Shown piece after piece: positions 1 to 7,419 of a DNA stretch of 24,708 nt (the stretch's first letter is position 1; the number at the start of each line of letters is the position of its first letter). Source of the DNA: Bacteroidales bacterium UBA1077 (GTDB taxonomy: Bacteria; Bacteroidota; Bacteroidia; Bacteroidales; UBA932); NCBI GenBank assembly GCA_002314195.1, contig DCCQ01000081.1, positions 1 to 24,708 on the forward strand, given 5' to 3'. The translations under genes and the position numbers were made by a program. The notes beneath the pieces were generated by a model that was not told the origin of the DNA, searched no databases, and worked only from the letters and a program-made list of their open reading frames with translations.

Positions 1-157
1 AGTGAAGCGATTCACCCTGAAAAATTTTCAATTTCATAACAAATGGATATTCAGACAGTTGCAGAGACGGGATTTTTAGGCTGTCAAAGTCAGGAAATTA
101 TCGTACCGACTTAGGATCTCTTGTGCGATGTTTGAATGAATTCTATTGAATGTCTGA

Positions 158-784
158 TCAGGCCCGGATGATCTCCACTTCACCGTCGAGACCGATCTTG
201 ATGATCTGAGAGGCGAGGCCGGTCGCTCCAACTTCGAGGCGGGGATCTACCGTATAATCAGCTGCGTTTTTGATTTCCTCTGAGATATCGGTGAACTTTT
301 TTGGAGTAGGATCTCCGGAGATGTTGGCTGAAGTGGAGACGATAGGTCTGCCAAGCTTGTAGGTGAGCTGCTGGCAGAACTCCATCATCGGAATCCGGAT
401 CCCGACAGTGCCGTCAGCCGCCACCGTATTGTGCGCCAGATGAAAGCGGTCTGATTTCCATGGCTCTCCCTCGGCTGGTGCAGGGTAAGTCTTTGCCCCA
501 GGGTAGATCAGTGTCATTGGCCTGTCGTTCACCTCGACCAGATCAATGGCCATAGGAGGGATTTCGTTCACGTACAACGCTATCTGATCCAGACTGTAGG
601 CCAGCAGAACCAGCGACTTGCTGTCCGACCGATGCTTTATCTCATAAATCTTTGCGACAGCCTCAGGGTTGGTCGCATCACAACCAAGCCCCCAGACCGT
701 GTCGGTAGGGTAAAGAATGACCCCACCCTCTTTGAGAACCTTCAACGTCTCGTTAAGGATCTCATCTATAGTCTTCTTTTGCAT
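158..784 (-). CDS. tsaC: L-threonylcarbamoyladenylate synthase (Sua5/YciO/YrdC family)
   Basis: Cytosolic enzyme that makes threonylcarbamoyl-AMP from threonine, bicarbonate and ATP, the first step of the t6A37 modification of ANN-decoding tRNAs. The YrdC fold spans nearly the whole protein. Visible family signatures are the N-terminal YPTDTVWGLGCDA stretch, the KHR...K segment (IYEIKHRSDSKS), VGIRIP in the middle, and PIVSTSANISGDPT, which forms the nucleotide/threonine pocket. The open frame runs further upstream to 868, but that part lies in a decayed tandem repeat and matches nothing in the family. I therefore start at ATG 784 (MQKKTIDEIL, 208 residues); ATG 790 (MNMQKK) is an equal alternative. 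The length fits the short TsaC form, without the extra C-terminal Sua5 domain. rsmE lies upstream on the same strand, so the two RNA-modification genes may be co-transcribed. Confidence 0.93.
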   Translation of the reverse strand: MQKKTIDEILNETLKVLKEGGVILYPTDTVWGLGCDATNPEAVAKIYEIKHRSDSKSLVLLAYSLDQIALYVNEIPPMAIDLVEVNDRPMTLIYPGAKTYPAPAEGEPWKSDRFHLAHNTVAADGTVGIRIPMMEFCQQLTYKLGRPIVSTSANISGDPTPKKFTDISEEIKNAADYTVDPRLEVGATGLASQIIKIGLDGEVEIIRA

Positions 785-798
785 ATTCATAAAATTCT

Positions 799-926
799 GT
801 GCGTAAATTAACCTTCTTTGCTTACGACTGTCTTTCCAGCCAGTTCCCGTGCGTGGATTCCCCCTCATGGCTCACAGCAACATATTCCAAGGCAGTTTCG
901 TGCGCGGATTAACCTCCCTGACTCAC
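799..926. repeat. three decayed ~50-bp tandem repeats between rsmE and tsaC
   Basis: A 27-nt segment beginning GTGCG and ending in CTCAC or CTTAC occurs at 799-825, 849-875 and 900-926. All three share GTGCG-N3-ATT and a C-rich centre, and start 50 and 51 bases apart. The intervening 23-24 bases are more diverged but can be aligned between the two outer units. The last copy overlaps the rsmE stop codon and the first abuts the tsaC start. The copies are too diverged to be a CRISPR array. They look like an old tandem duplication of the intergenic region, or repeated protein-binding sites. Confidence 0.6.
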
Positions 927-1651
927 GGCTCCATAAAGTGCAGGTAGCAGGCCGTCACCGCAGTCACCGCCGCAGTCTCCGTCCGCAGTCGGCTTGGCCC
1001 GAGGTGGACCGGCACAAAACCTCGTTCCATGGCCAGCCGGGCCTCTTCCGGGGAGAAATCACCCTCCGGGCCGATAAGCACGGTGACCGAAGAACCCGAC
1101 GGAAGTCCTCCAAGTATGTCCTCGATGGAACGCCTGGAGGTCTCGCCCTCAAAACAGTAGCAGATCATCTTGACTCCGGGATCTTCGGCGTGCTCCACTA
1201 TGAAATCCCGCACGGAGACCGGTTCTTCCACCACCGGCAGTTTCGCTTTCAGACTCTGCTTCATCGCCGAAAGCGCGATCTTTCGGGATCTCTCCGCCTT
1301 GAACACCTTGCGCTCGGAACGTTCCCCGATCACCGGCGAGATCACATCCACACCAAGCTCCGTGGCTTTCTCCACGAACCACTCGAAGCGGTCGTTGTTC
1401 TTCGTCGGACAAACCGCCATATTCAATGAATATGAATGTCCTCCCCATCCGGGAACGGTTTCCAGAATCTTCGCCGTGGCACCTTTGGGAGAGTCGTCGC
1501 TAAGGCGGCAACGGTGCATATTCCCCAGGCCGTCCACAACGGTGACCTCGTCTCCTGCCCGGTGCCGGAGTACCCTCACGCAGTGCGCGCTCTCATCGGC
1601 ATCCAGAAGGGCTAGTCCGCCCTCTGTTTCGTAAGCATAGAAAATCTCCAT
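923..1651 (-). CDS. rsmE: 16S rRNA (uracil(1498)-N3)-methyltransferase RsmE
   Basis: SAM-dependent SPOUT-class methyltransferase that methylates N3 of U1498 in 16S rRNA of the 30S subunit. The N-terminal PUA-like domain is seen in the first 70 residues (HCVRVLRHRAGDEVTVVDGLG). The C-terminal trefoil-knot domain carries the diagnostic motifs VLIGPEGDFSPEE and HLGPSRLRTETAAV, which bind SAM. The open frame begins at 1669, but those six extra codons contain a promoter -7 box. MEIFYAYE at 1651 matches the usual family start, giving 242 residues, normal for RsmE. The -7 box ends only four bases before this ATG, so the mRNA may be leaderless. tsaC follows on the same strand after the tandem repeats. 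Confidence 0.95.
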   Translation of the reverse strand: MEIFYAYETEGGLALLDADESAHCVRVLRHRAGDEVTVVDGLGNMHRCRLSDDSPKGATAKILETVPGWGGHSYSLNMAVCPTKNNDRFEWFVEKATELGVDVISPVIGERSERKVFKAERSRKIALSAMKQSLKAKLPVVEEPVSVRDFIVEHAEDPGVKMICYCFEGETSRRSIEDILGGLPSGSSVTVLIGPEGDFSPEEARLAMERGFVPVHLGPSRLRTETAAVTAVTACYLHFMEP

Positions 1652-1655
1652 ACTG

Positions 1656-1691
1656 CAAAGATACAACATTGAATAATATGGCGTAACTTTG
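1656..1691. promoter_or_regulatory. interlocked divergent promoters for rsmE and the acetyltransferase pseudogene
   Basis: On the minus strand TATCTTTG (1663-1656) fits the Bacteroidota -7 box TAnnTTTG, with a TTA 20 bases upstream (1686-1684) as a weak -33 element. It ends four bases before the rsmE ATG. On the plus strand TAACTTTG (1684-1691) also fits the -7 box and ends five bases before ATG 1697, though no good -33 element is visible. The plus -7 box overlaps the minus -33 position, so the two promoters would compete for RNA polymerase. Confidence 0.5.
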
Positions 1692-1696
1692 CGCCT

Positions 1697-2300
1697 ATGA
1701 AAAAACGTTATGAATCATTGGATGTCCTTAGAGGGCTGGTCGGAGGCAACCATTGCTATCATGGCTACAACGGAACCGATTTCGACCCGGAAGGTGTCCT
1801 CGGCTCGCTGACCTCCGCCTGTTCATGCCTCCTCGGCTACCTGATCGGCTCGATGATCCACAAGTCTCAAAAGAATATGTCAGCCACCAACACCCCTGAC
1901 AGGGTTGTCAACAGGACATTTGTCTATGGCTGCCTCTCTTTGATTCTCGGCGTGGTCCTCAGCATCTGGATTCCGATCAACAAACCTCTTTGGTCTGTCT
2001 CATACGTCTTCTATGCCGGTGGATGGGCGATGCTTGCGCTGGCTTTCCTTGCCTATCTGCTTGACGTCAAAGGGTACGAGAAACCTTTCGTGCCTTTCAA
2101 AGCCATGGGTATGAACGCATTGATGGCCTTCGTGTTCTCCGGAGTCATCGCCAAGAGCTACGGCTTCTTCGGGTTCGCCCCGAGCCGCTACTTCGGAGCA
2201 AATGAATATGTCTCCCTGCTGTGGGTCCCTCATATTTGTGACTGTCATATTCGGCCTCCTGTGGATCCTCTATAAGAAGAAGATTGTGATTAAACTGTAA
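1697..2300 (+). pseudogene. degraded NagX-like (COG4299/DUF5009-type) membrane acetyltransferase
   Basis: Intact relatives are multi-pass inner-membrane acyltransferases related to heparan-alpha-glucosaminide N-acetyltransferase, of about 370-400 residues. The start MKKRYESLDVLRGL is the family N-terminus. The frame then jumps within a few codons to FDPEGVLGSL, a segment that normally lies near the middle, so several N-terminal membrane helices are missing. Later helices are recognisable (TFVYGCLSLILGVVLSIW, WAMLALAFLAYLL, MNALMAFVFSGV). Near 2223-2225 one extra G in a GGG run shifts the frame. The original ending continues in the third frame as GSLIFVTVIFGLLWILYKKK and on to the TAA at 2298-2300. 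The open frame itself stops at 2275 with an unrelated tail. Two independent lesions make function very unlikely. The yfcE-like gene begins six bases downstream. Confidence 0.85.
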
Positions 2301-2305
2301 GTAAA

Positions 2306-2827
2306 ATGTTCATAGGATTGATTTCAGACACCCATGGTGTGTTCGCTGATGATGTCAGGAAGTTTCTGGAGCCTGTTGACCAGATCTGGCACGCCGGTGA
2401 CTTCGGTACGCTTCAGTGCGCGGAGGAGATTGCTGCCTTCAAGCCTTTGATCGGTGTCTATGGCAACTGTGACGGCTTGGATGTCCGACAATGCTACCCT
2501 GCGTTTCAAAGTTTTGATTGTGAGGGCCTGAAAGTTATTATGACGCACATCGGGCTCAGCCGGGGCAGTTATTGGGCTTACAATCCGCGTCAGCCTCAGT
2601 ATGACTTGCGCGCCAAGGCACTTATTGACAATTGGCATCCGGACATATTCGTTTGCGGACACACACATATTCCTCAGGTTTTCCGAGACAACCGGAACGG
2701 ATTCCTCTTTATGAATCCTGGCGCCTGTGGCTTTCAGGGCTCGTCTGATGTGCCGAGAATGGCTCTTCGCTTTCAGATTGAAATGGGTAAAATTTTCGCG
2801 ATGGAAAAGTGTGAATTGTCTAGATAG
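2306..2827 (+). CDS. YfcE/MJ0936-family metallophosphoesterase
   Basis: Small cytosolic calcineurin-like phosphoesterase of 173 residues, the normal length for the family, which hydrolyses phosphodiester bonds using two metal ions. The ligand motifs appear in order: SDTHG (residues 7-11, Asp and His), HAGDFG (Asp), GNCD (Asn), THIG (His) and CGHTHIPQ (two His), followed by the family ending MNPGACG. No signal peptide is present. The natural substrate is unknown for most members; the E. coli relative YfcE acts on model phosphodiesters. ATG 2306 follows the pseudogene end by six bases, so it may rely on the promoter at 1684-1691. A separate promoter serves the next gene. Confidence 0.9.
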   Translation: MFIGLISDTHGVFADDVRKFLEPVDQIWHAGDFGTLQCAEEIAAFKPLIGVYGNCDGLDVRQCYPAFQSFDCEGLKVIMTHIGLSRGSYWAYNPRQPQYDLRAKALIDNWHPDIFVCGHTHIPQVFRDNRNGFLFMNPGACGFQGSSDVPRMALRFQIEMGKIFAMEKCELSR

Positions 2828-2858
2828 CCATAATTATGTCAAAAAAGTTAAAATTTTT

Positions 2859-2889
2859 ATTGTTAATTTCAGAAAACTATGTACTTTTG
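2859..2889 (+). promoter_or_regulatory. strong Bacteroidota-type promoter for the small lipoprotein gene
   Basis: ATTG (-33, ending 2862) and TACTTTTG (-7 box TAnnTTTG, 2882-2889) are separated by 19 bases, close to the consensus. The predicted start of transcription is near 2895, leaving a 45-base A/T-rich leader before ATG 2941. Confidence 0.7.
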
Positions 2890-2940
2890 CGTCTTGAAAA
2901 ACGAGTTAGAGGTAACTAAAGTTTTTAATTTTATATTATC

Positions 2941-3126
2941 ATGAAGAAGGTATTTATGTCTGTTGCGGTTGTGGCTCTCATGGTAGCCGCTTCTGCTTGC
3001 GGTAACAACGCAAAGAAAGCCGAGGCCGAGACTGAGGCTGTTGAGGCTGTCGAGGAAGTTGCTGACACCGTAGCTGCTTGCTGCGATTCTACAGCTGCTT
3101 GCTGCGATTCAACAAAAGCTGAGTAA
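2941..3126 (+). CDS. tiny acidic lipoprotein with tandem CCDST repeats
   Basis: A 61-residue protein with a lipoprotein signal peptide: charged MKK, hydrophobic VFMSVAVVALMVAA and lipobox ASAC, with the lipidated cysteine at residue 20. The mature part is only about 42 residues: an Ala/Glu/Val-rich helix-prone stretch, then two tandem AACCDST units and KAE. The repeats are also tandem in DNA (21-nt units at 3073-3093 and 3094-3114, one mismatch), so the copy number could change by slippage. The Ala/Glu/Thr composition resembles the many small lipoproteins of Bacteroidales, but paired cysteines are unusual. They could bind metal or form disulphides. It has its own near-consensus promoter and a terminator, so it is a monocistronic unit. 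Function unknown. Confidence 0.85.
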   Translation: MKKVFMSVAVVALMVAASACGNNAKKAEAETEAVEAVEEVADTVAACCDSTAACCDSTKAE

Positions 3127-3137
3127 TTTCAGCCATC

Positions 3138-3160
3138 GCCCCCCAATCAAGGGCTTTTTT
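3138..3160 (+). terminator. rho-independent terminator after the small lipoprotein gene
   Basis: A short GCCC/GGGC stem (3138-3141 with 3151-3154) with a 9-base loop is followed directly by six T residues (3155-3160). The stem is short, but its position 11 bases after the stop codon fits. Confidence 0.5.
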
Positions 3161-3200
3161 GTGCGGTGTCCGGGTCCAATCCCAGATGCTGCAATTTTTT

Positions 3201-3231
3201 TTGTCTTAACCCGTCTGTTTGCCTATCTTTG
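3201..3231 (+). promoter_or_regulatory. promoter for radA
   Basis: TTG (3201-3203, preceded by a T run) and TATCTTTG (3224-3231) are 20 bases apart, matching the Bacteroidota -33/-7 arrangement. Transcription would start near 3237 and give a leader of about 105 bases that contains an inverted pair of palindromic repeats (3254-3317). Confidence 0.7.
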
Positions 3232-3253
3232 GCAGGCACAGCGCCATTCTTTC

Positions 3254-3317
3254 GGTTACTGAGCTTGCCGAAGTGACCGACAGCACAACAATGGTTGGCT
3301 CGACAAGCTCACCAACC
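3254..3317. repeat. inverted pair of palindromic intergenic repeats in the radA leader
   Basis: Two copies of the repeat family with core CTGAGCNTGTCGAAGCG. The first (3254-3278) reads forward as GGTTACTGAGCTTGCCGAAG followed by TGACC. The second (3293-3317) is in inverted orientation, with core CGACAAGCTCA flanked by GGTTGG and CCAACC. The pair can fold into a hairpin in the radA mRNA leader. Confidence 0.75.
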
Positions 3318-3342
3318 ACAGTACGAATAAACGATTACACGC

Positions 3343-4702
<1,360 letters not shown>

Positions 4703-4704
<2 letters not shown>

Positions 4705-4790
4705 CCTCCAGTCCGCGACACCTGCCGAAGCGCGGCCCGCTGAAGTGGTCTGGTCAGCAACCGGTCGCTGAGCCAGCTGAAGCGCCGGTG
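4703..4790. repeat. palindromic intergenic repeats after radA
   Basis: A clear copy of the repeat family lies at 4763-4786 (GGTCGCTGAGCCAGCTGAAG then CGCC). A more diverged relative with CTGCCGAAGCGCGG lies at about 4715-4750. The block fills most of the radA-4858 intergenic gap. Confidence 0.65.
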
Positions 4791-4857
4791 TATGATATTC
4801 GTAAATTGAAAAAAAATGCTTATATTCGCCAAGTTTTAAGACTAAACAAAACAAGAT

Positions 4858-5151
4858 ATGAATCTTAGAGACATCAAGAAGGACATTGAATATGTCATCG
4901 GAGCTTTCATTGATGATTGCTCCCTCTTCAGCGCGCTTAACCAGAAAGCTGACGACGAGGCTTTGGGCGGACTCTTCGATGAGGCTGTCAAACTCTACAA
5001 TGACCTCAGGGATAAAGTGAACGCAAAGGTAGAGGGCAAGAAATCCGCTTACTTCGCCGGAATCCGCAAGGAACTCCTTGAGAAGACAGATGCCATGTAC
5101 CAGAAGCTCAGCGAACTCATCAAGGCGACTGCCAAGTCTGACGAGAAGTAA
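4858..5151 (+). CDS. small helical conserved hypothetical protein
   Basis: A 97-residue charged protein with no signal peptide or membrane segment, and I recognise no named domain. The sequence is almost entirely helix-compatible, with heptad-like spacing in the second half (LYNDLRDKV...LLEKTDAMYQKLSELI), suggesting a small helical bundle or coiled coil. Codon use resembles the neighbours. ATG 4858 is preceded by an A-rich stretch typical of Bacteroidota initiation regions, and the gene ends just before a good terminator. It sits alone between radA and asd. No function can be assigned. Confidence 0.8.
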   Translation: MNLRDIKKDIEYVIGAFIDDCSLFSALNQKADDEALGGLFDEAVKLYNDLRDKVNAKVEGKKSAYFAGIRKELLEKTDAMYQKLSELIKATAKSDEK

Positions 5152-5179
5152 TCCTGGCTTGTCGTTGAAATTATATTAG

Positions 5180-5205
5180 GGAAGGCTTATGAGTCTTCCT
5201 TTTTT
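5180..5205 (+). terminator. rho-independent terminator after the 97-residue hypothetical gene
   Basis: GGAAGGCT (5180-5187) pairs with AGTCTTCC (5192-5199), including one G-T pair, around a four-base loop. Six T residues follow (5200-5205). It lies 29 bases after the stop codon. Confidence 0.78.
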
Positions 5206-5265
5206 AATACCGGCCACGTGCCGGGCATATTACAGGAATATTCCTATTATAAACATATAACGAAC

Positions 5266-6270
5266 ATGAAAGTAGCGGTAGTCGGAGTGACCGGCTTGGT
5301 CGGAACCCGGATGATAGAAGTCCTTGAAGAGAGGCAATTCCCTGTGGATGAATTTATTCCCGTGGCGTCAGAAAAATCGGTCGGGAAGGAAATTGTTTTT
5401 GGTGGACATGAATGCCCTGTCGTGACGGCGGATGAGGCCATTGCCCGCAGGCCGGATCTGGCCCTGTTCTCAGCCGGAGCGGAGATTTCCCGTGATCTGG
5501 CTCCGAAGTTCGCCGCTGTCGGTTGCCGTGTCGTGGACAACTCATCCTGCTGGAGGATGGATCCGACCAAGAAACTGGTTGTCCCTGAGATCAATGCGTC
5601 TGTCTTGACCGCTGAGGACTATATCATCGCCAACCCTAACTGCTCCACTATCCAGATGCTTCTGCCTCTGGCTCCGCTTCATCGTAAGTACGTGATCAAG
5701 CGAATCGTGGTCTCTACCTACCAAAGCGTGACGGGTTCCGGCAACGCTGCGGTGGCTCAGATGAAAGCTGAGCGCGAAGGTAAAAAATGGGGCGAGTACC
5801 AAGCCTTCTATCACTATCCGATTGATGAGAACGTGATCCCGCACATCGATGATTTCCTTGAGGACGGCTACACCAAGGAAGAGATGAAGATGGTCAACGA
5901 GACCCACAAGATCTTGAATGACTATTCGATAGGAGTCAGTCCGACTACGGCTCGCGTGCCAGTGCTGGGAGGCCATTCGGAATCAATCAACCTGGAATTC
6001 GAGAAAGATTTCACACTTGACGAAGTGCGAAAGATATGGTCTGAGACAGAAGGTGTTACCGTTCAGGATGACCCTTCACGCAATATCTACCCGATGCCGT
6101 TGTTCTCTCTTGGCAAGGACGATGTCTTTGTGGGCCGTCTGCGCAGGGACCCGTCAGTTAAATATGGCCTGAACTTCTGGTGCGTCAGCGACAACATCCG
6201 CAAAGGAGCCGCCACCAACGCGGTCCAGATCGCACAGTACCTCCTCTCGAAAGGTTTCCTGAAGGCCTAG
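5266..6270 (+). CDS. asd: aspartate-semialdehyde dehydrogenase
   Basis: NADPH-dependent enzyme that reduces aspartyl phosphate to aspartate semialdehyde, the branch point to lysine/diaminopimelate, threonine, methionine and isoleucine. The Rossmann motif GVTGLVGTRM is at the N-terminus. The catalytic cysteine lies in NPNCSTIQ (about residue 127), and the substrate-binding Arg/His region is RVPVLGGHSES. The open frame extends to 5218, but MKVAVVGVTG at 5266 is the family start, giving 334 residues, a normal length. The upstream terminator isolates the gene from 4858-5151; no clear promoter was found in the short gap. The TAG stop overlaps the galE stop on the other strand within CTAG. Confidence 0.97.
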   Translation: MKVAVVGVTGLVGTRMIEVLEERQFPVDEFIPVASEKSVGKEIVFGGHECPVVTADEAIARRPDLALFSAGAEISRDLAPKFAAVGCRVVDNSSCWRMDPTKKLVVPEINASVLTAEDYIIANPNCSTIQMLLPLAPLHRKYVIKRIVVSTYQSVTGSGNAAVAQMKAEREGKKWGEYQAFYHYPIDENVIPHIDDFLEDGYTKEEMKMVNETHKILNDYSIGVSPTTARVPVLGGHSESINLEFEKDFTLDEVRKIWSETEGVTVQDDPSRNIYPMPLFSLGKDDVFVGRLRRDPSVKYGLNFWCVSDNIRKGAATNAVQIAQYLLSKGFLKA

Positions 6271-7292
6271 TTCCCGGCCAAATGCTTCTCCCAGGCCCAG
6301 GCCGCGGCCAGTGTGTCTTCGATAGACCTTTCGGCCTTCCAGCCAAGCTCGTTGTTGGCAAGTGTAGGATCAGCCCAGATGGCAGTGACGTCCCCTGCTC
6401 TGCGTGGCGCGAACTTGTAGTTCAGTTTCAGTCCGTTGGCCTTCTCGAACGCTTTGATGAGTTCCATCACAGACAACGGCTTGCCCGTGCCGATGTTAAA
6501 GATCTCATATTCCTTCTTCATCTTTCCGTCGAGCATTCTGCGGACGGCGAAGACGTGCGCCTTGGCAAGGTCCACGATGTCGATGAAGTCCCTCTGGCAA
6601 GTGCCATCAGGAGTAGGGTAGTCATTGCCGAAGACGTAGAGGCACTCGCGTTTGCCGATGGCGGTCTGAGTGATGTAAGGCACAAGGTTGTTCGGCACGC
6701 CGCGCGGAAGTTCGCCGATCAGCGCTGACGGATGCGCCCCTACCGGGTTGAAGTACCTCAGCGCGATTCCCTTGACATTTGAATATGCCTTCACGGAGTC
6801 TCGCAGAATGTCCTCGCACATTTGCTTCGTGTTGCCGTAAGGAGAGGTGGCTGGCTGCCTCGGCGACTCCTCGGTCACCGGAAGTTTCTCCGGCTCGCCG
6901 TAAACCGTTGCCGAGGAGGAGAACAAGATATTCTCGCACCCGTGTTTCCTTGCGGTCTCGATGACGTTCATAAATGACTCCAGGTTGTTCCTGTAGTATT
7001 TCAGCGGCTCGCTGACGGACTCTCCCACGGCCTTGAACCCGGCGAAATGGATGACAGCGTCGATCTTGTTGGTGGTGAACAGCAGTTCAGTCGCCACGGG
7101 ATCGCAGAAATCCATCTTGACGAAAGGAATGTCATCCCTTCCGGTGATCTTCTTGACTCCTTCGTAGCAGGTCTCGTCGCAGTTTGACATGTTATCGGCC
7201 ACGATCACATCGTAGCCAGCCTCGATAAGCTCCACGGTAACGTGGCTTCCGATAAATCCGGCACCGCCGGACACAAGGACACATTTTTTCAT
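6267..7292 (-). CDS. galE: UDP-glucose 4-epimerase
   Basis: Extended SDR enzyme that interconverts UDP-glucose and UDP-galactose using bound NAD; it supplies galactose precursors for surface polysaccharide and the Leloir pathway. The nucleotide-binding motif GGAGFIGSH is at residues 9-17. The catalytic serine region is SSSATVYGEPE, and the catalytic tyrosine/lysine pair is seen in YGNTKQMCE. The GalE sugar-binding signature RYFNPVGAHPSALIGE follows. The 341-residue length is normal and the start MKKCVLVSGG is unambiguous. It converges on asd with overlapping stop codons and is divergent from the PBP4 gene. Confidence 0.95.
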   Translation of the reverse strand: MKKCVLVSGGAGFIGSHVTVELIEAGYDVIVADNMSNCDETCYEGVKKITGRDDIPFVKMDFCDPVATELLFTTNKIDAVIHFAGFKAVGESVSEPLKYYRNNLESFMNVIETARKHGCENILFSSSATVYGEPEKLPVTEESPRQPATSPYGNTKQMCEDILRDSVKAYSNVKGIALRYFNPVGAHPSALIGELPRGVPNNLVPYITQTAIGKRECLYVFGNDYPTPDGTCQRDFIDIVDLAKAHVFAVRRMLDGKMKKEYEIFNIGTGKPLSVMELIKAFEKANGLKLNYKFAPRRAGDVTAIWADPTLANNELGWKAERSIEDTLAAAWAWEKHLAGN

Positions 7293-7346
7293 ATCTCTGA
7301 ATATTTTGACTCAAGTCCGTTCCGCACAAGCGGTTTTTATGCTCTG

Positions 7347-7354
7347 CAAATTTA
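7347..7354 (-). promoter_or_regulatory. possible -7 box for galE
   Basis: On the minus strand TAAATTTG matches the TAnnTTTG box 54 bases before the galE ATG. No convincing -33 element is seen at the expected distance, so this is a weak call. Confidence 0.35.
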
Positions 7355-7366
7355 GCAATAAAACAT

Positions 7367-7374
7367 TATTTTTG
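7367..7374 (+). promoter_or_regulatory. possible -7 box for the PBP4-type carboxypeptidase gene
   Basis: TATTTTTG fits TAnnTTTG and lies 45 bases before the chosen ATG 7420. The -33 region is not clear. It overlaps the galE promoter region, so the two genes share a compact divergent control region. Confidence 0.4.
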
Positions 7375-7419
7375 TACTCTGGTCGTTTTTGTTTTCCACG
7401 GAACGGCTTGAAATTCAAA

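Noticed and set aside
1..157. Partial gene or element at the left edge
   Set aside because: A/T-rich sequence without a convincing reading frame, RNA gene or repeat match; nothing can be supported.
799..926. Possible CRISPR-like array (27-nt repeats with ~24-nt spacers)
   Set aside because: Only three copies, clearly diverged from each other, with spacers that themselves align; no cas genes nearby.
818..1429. 203-codon open frame antisense to rsmE
   Set aside because: A shadow of the well-supported rsmE gene on the other strand, starting inside the tandem repeats.
5215..5220. CACGTG palindrome upstream of asd as an operator
   Set aside because: Single occurrence, the flanks are not palindromic and no matching regulator is nearby.
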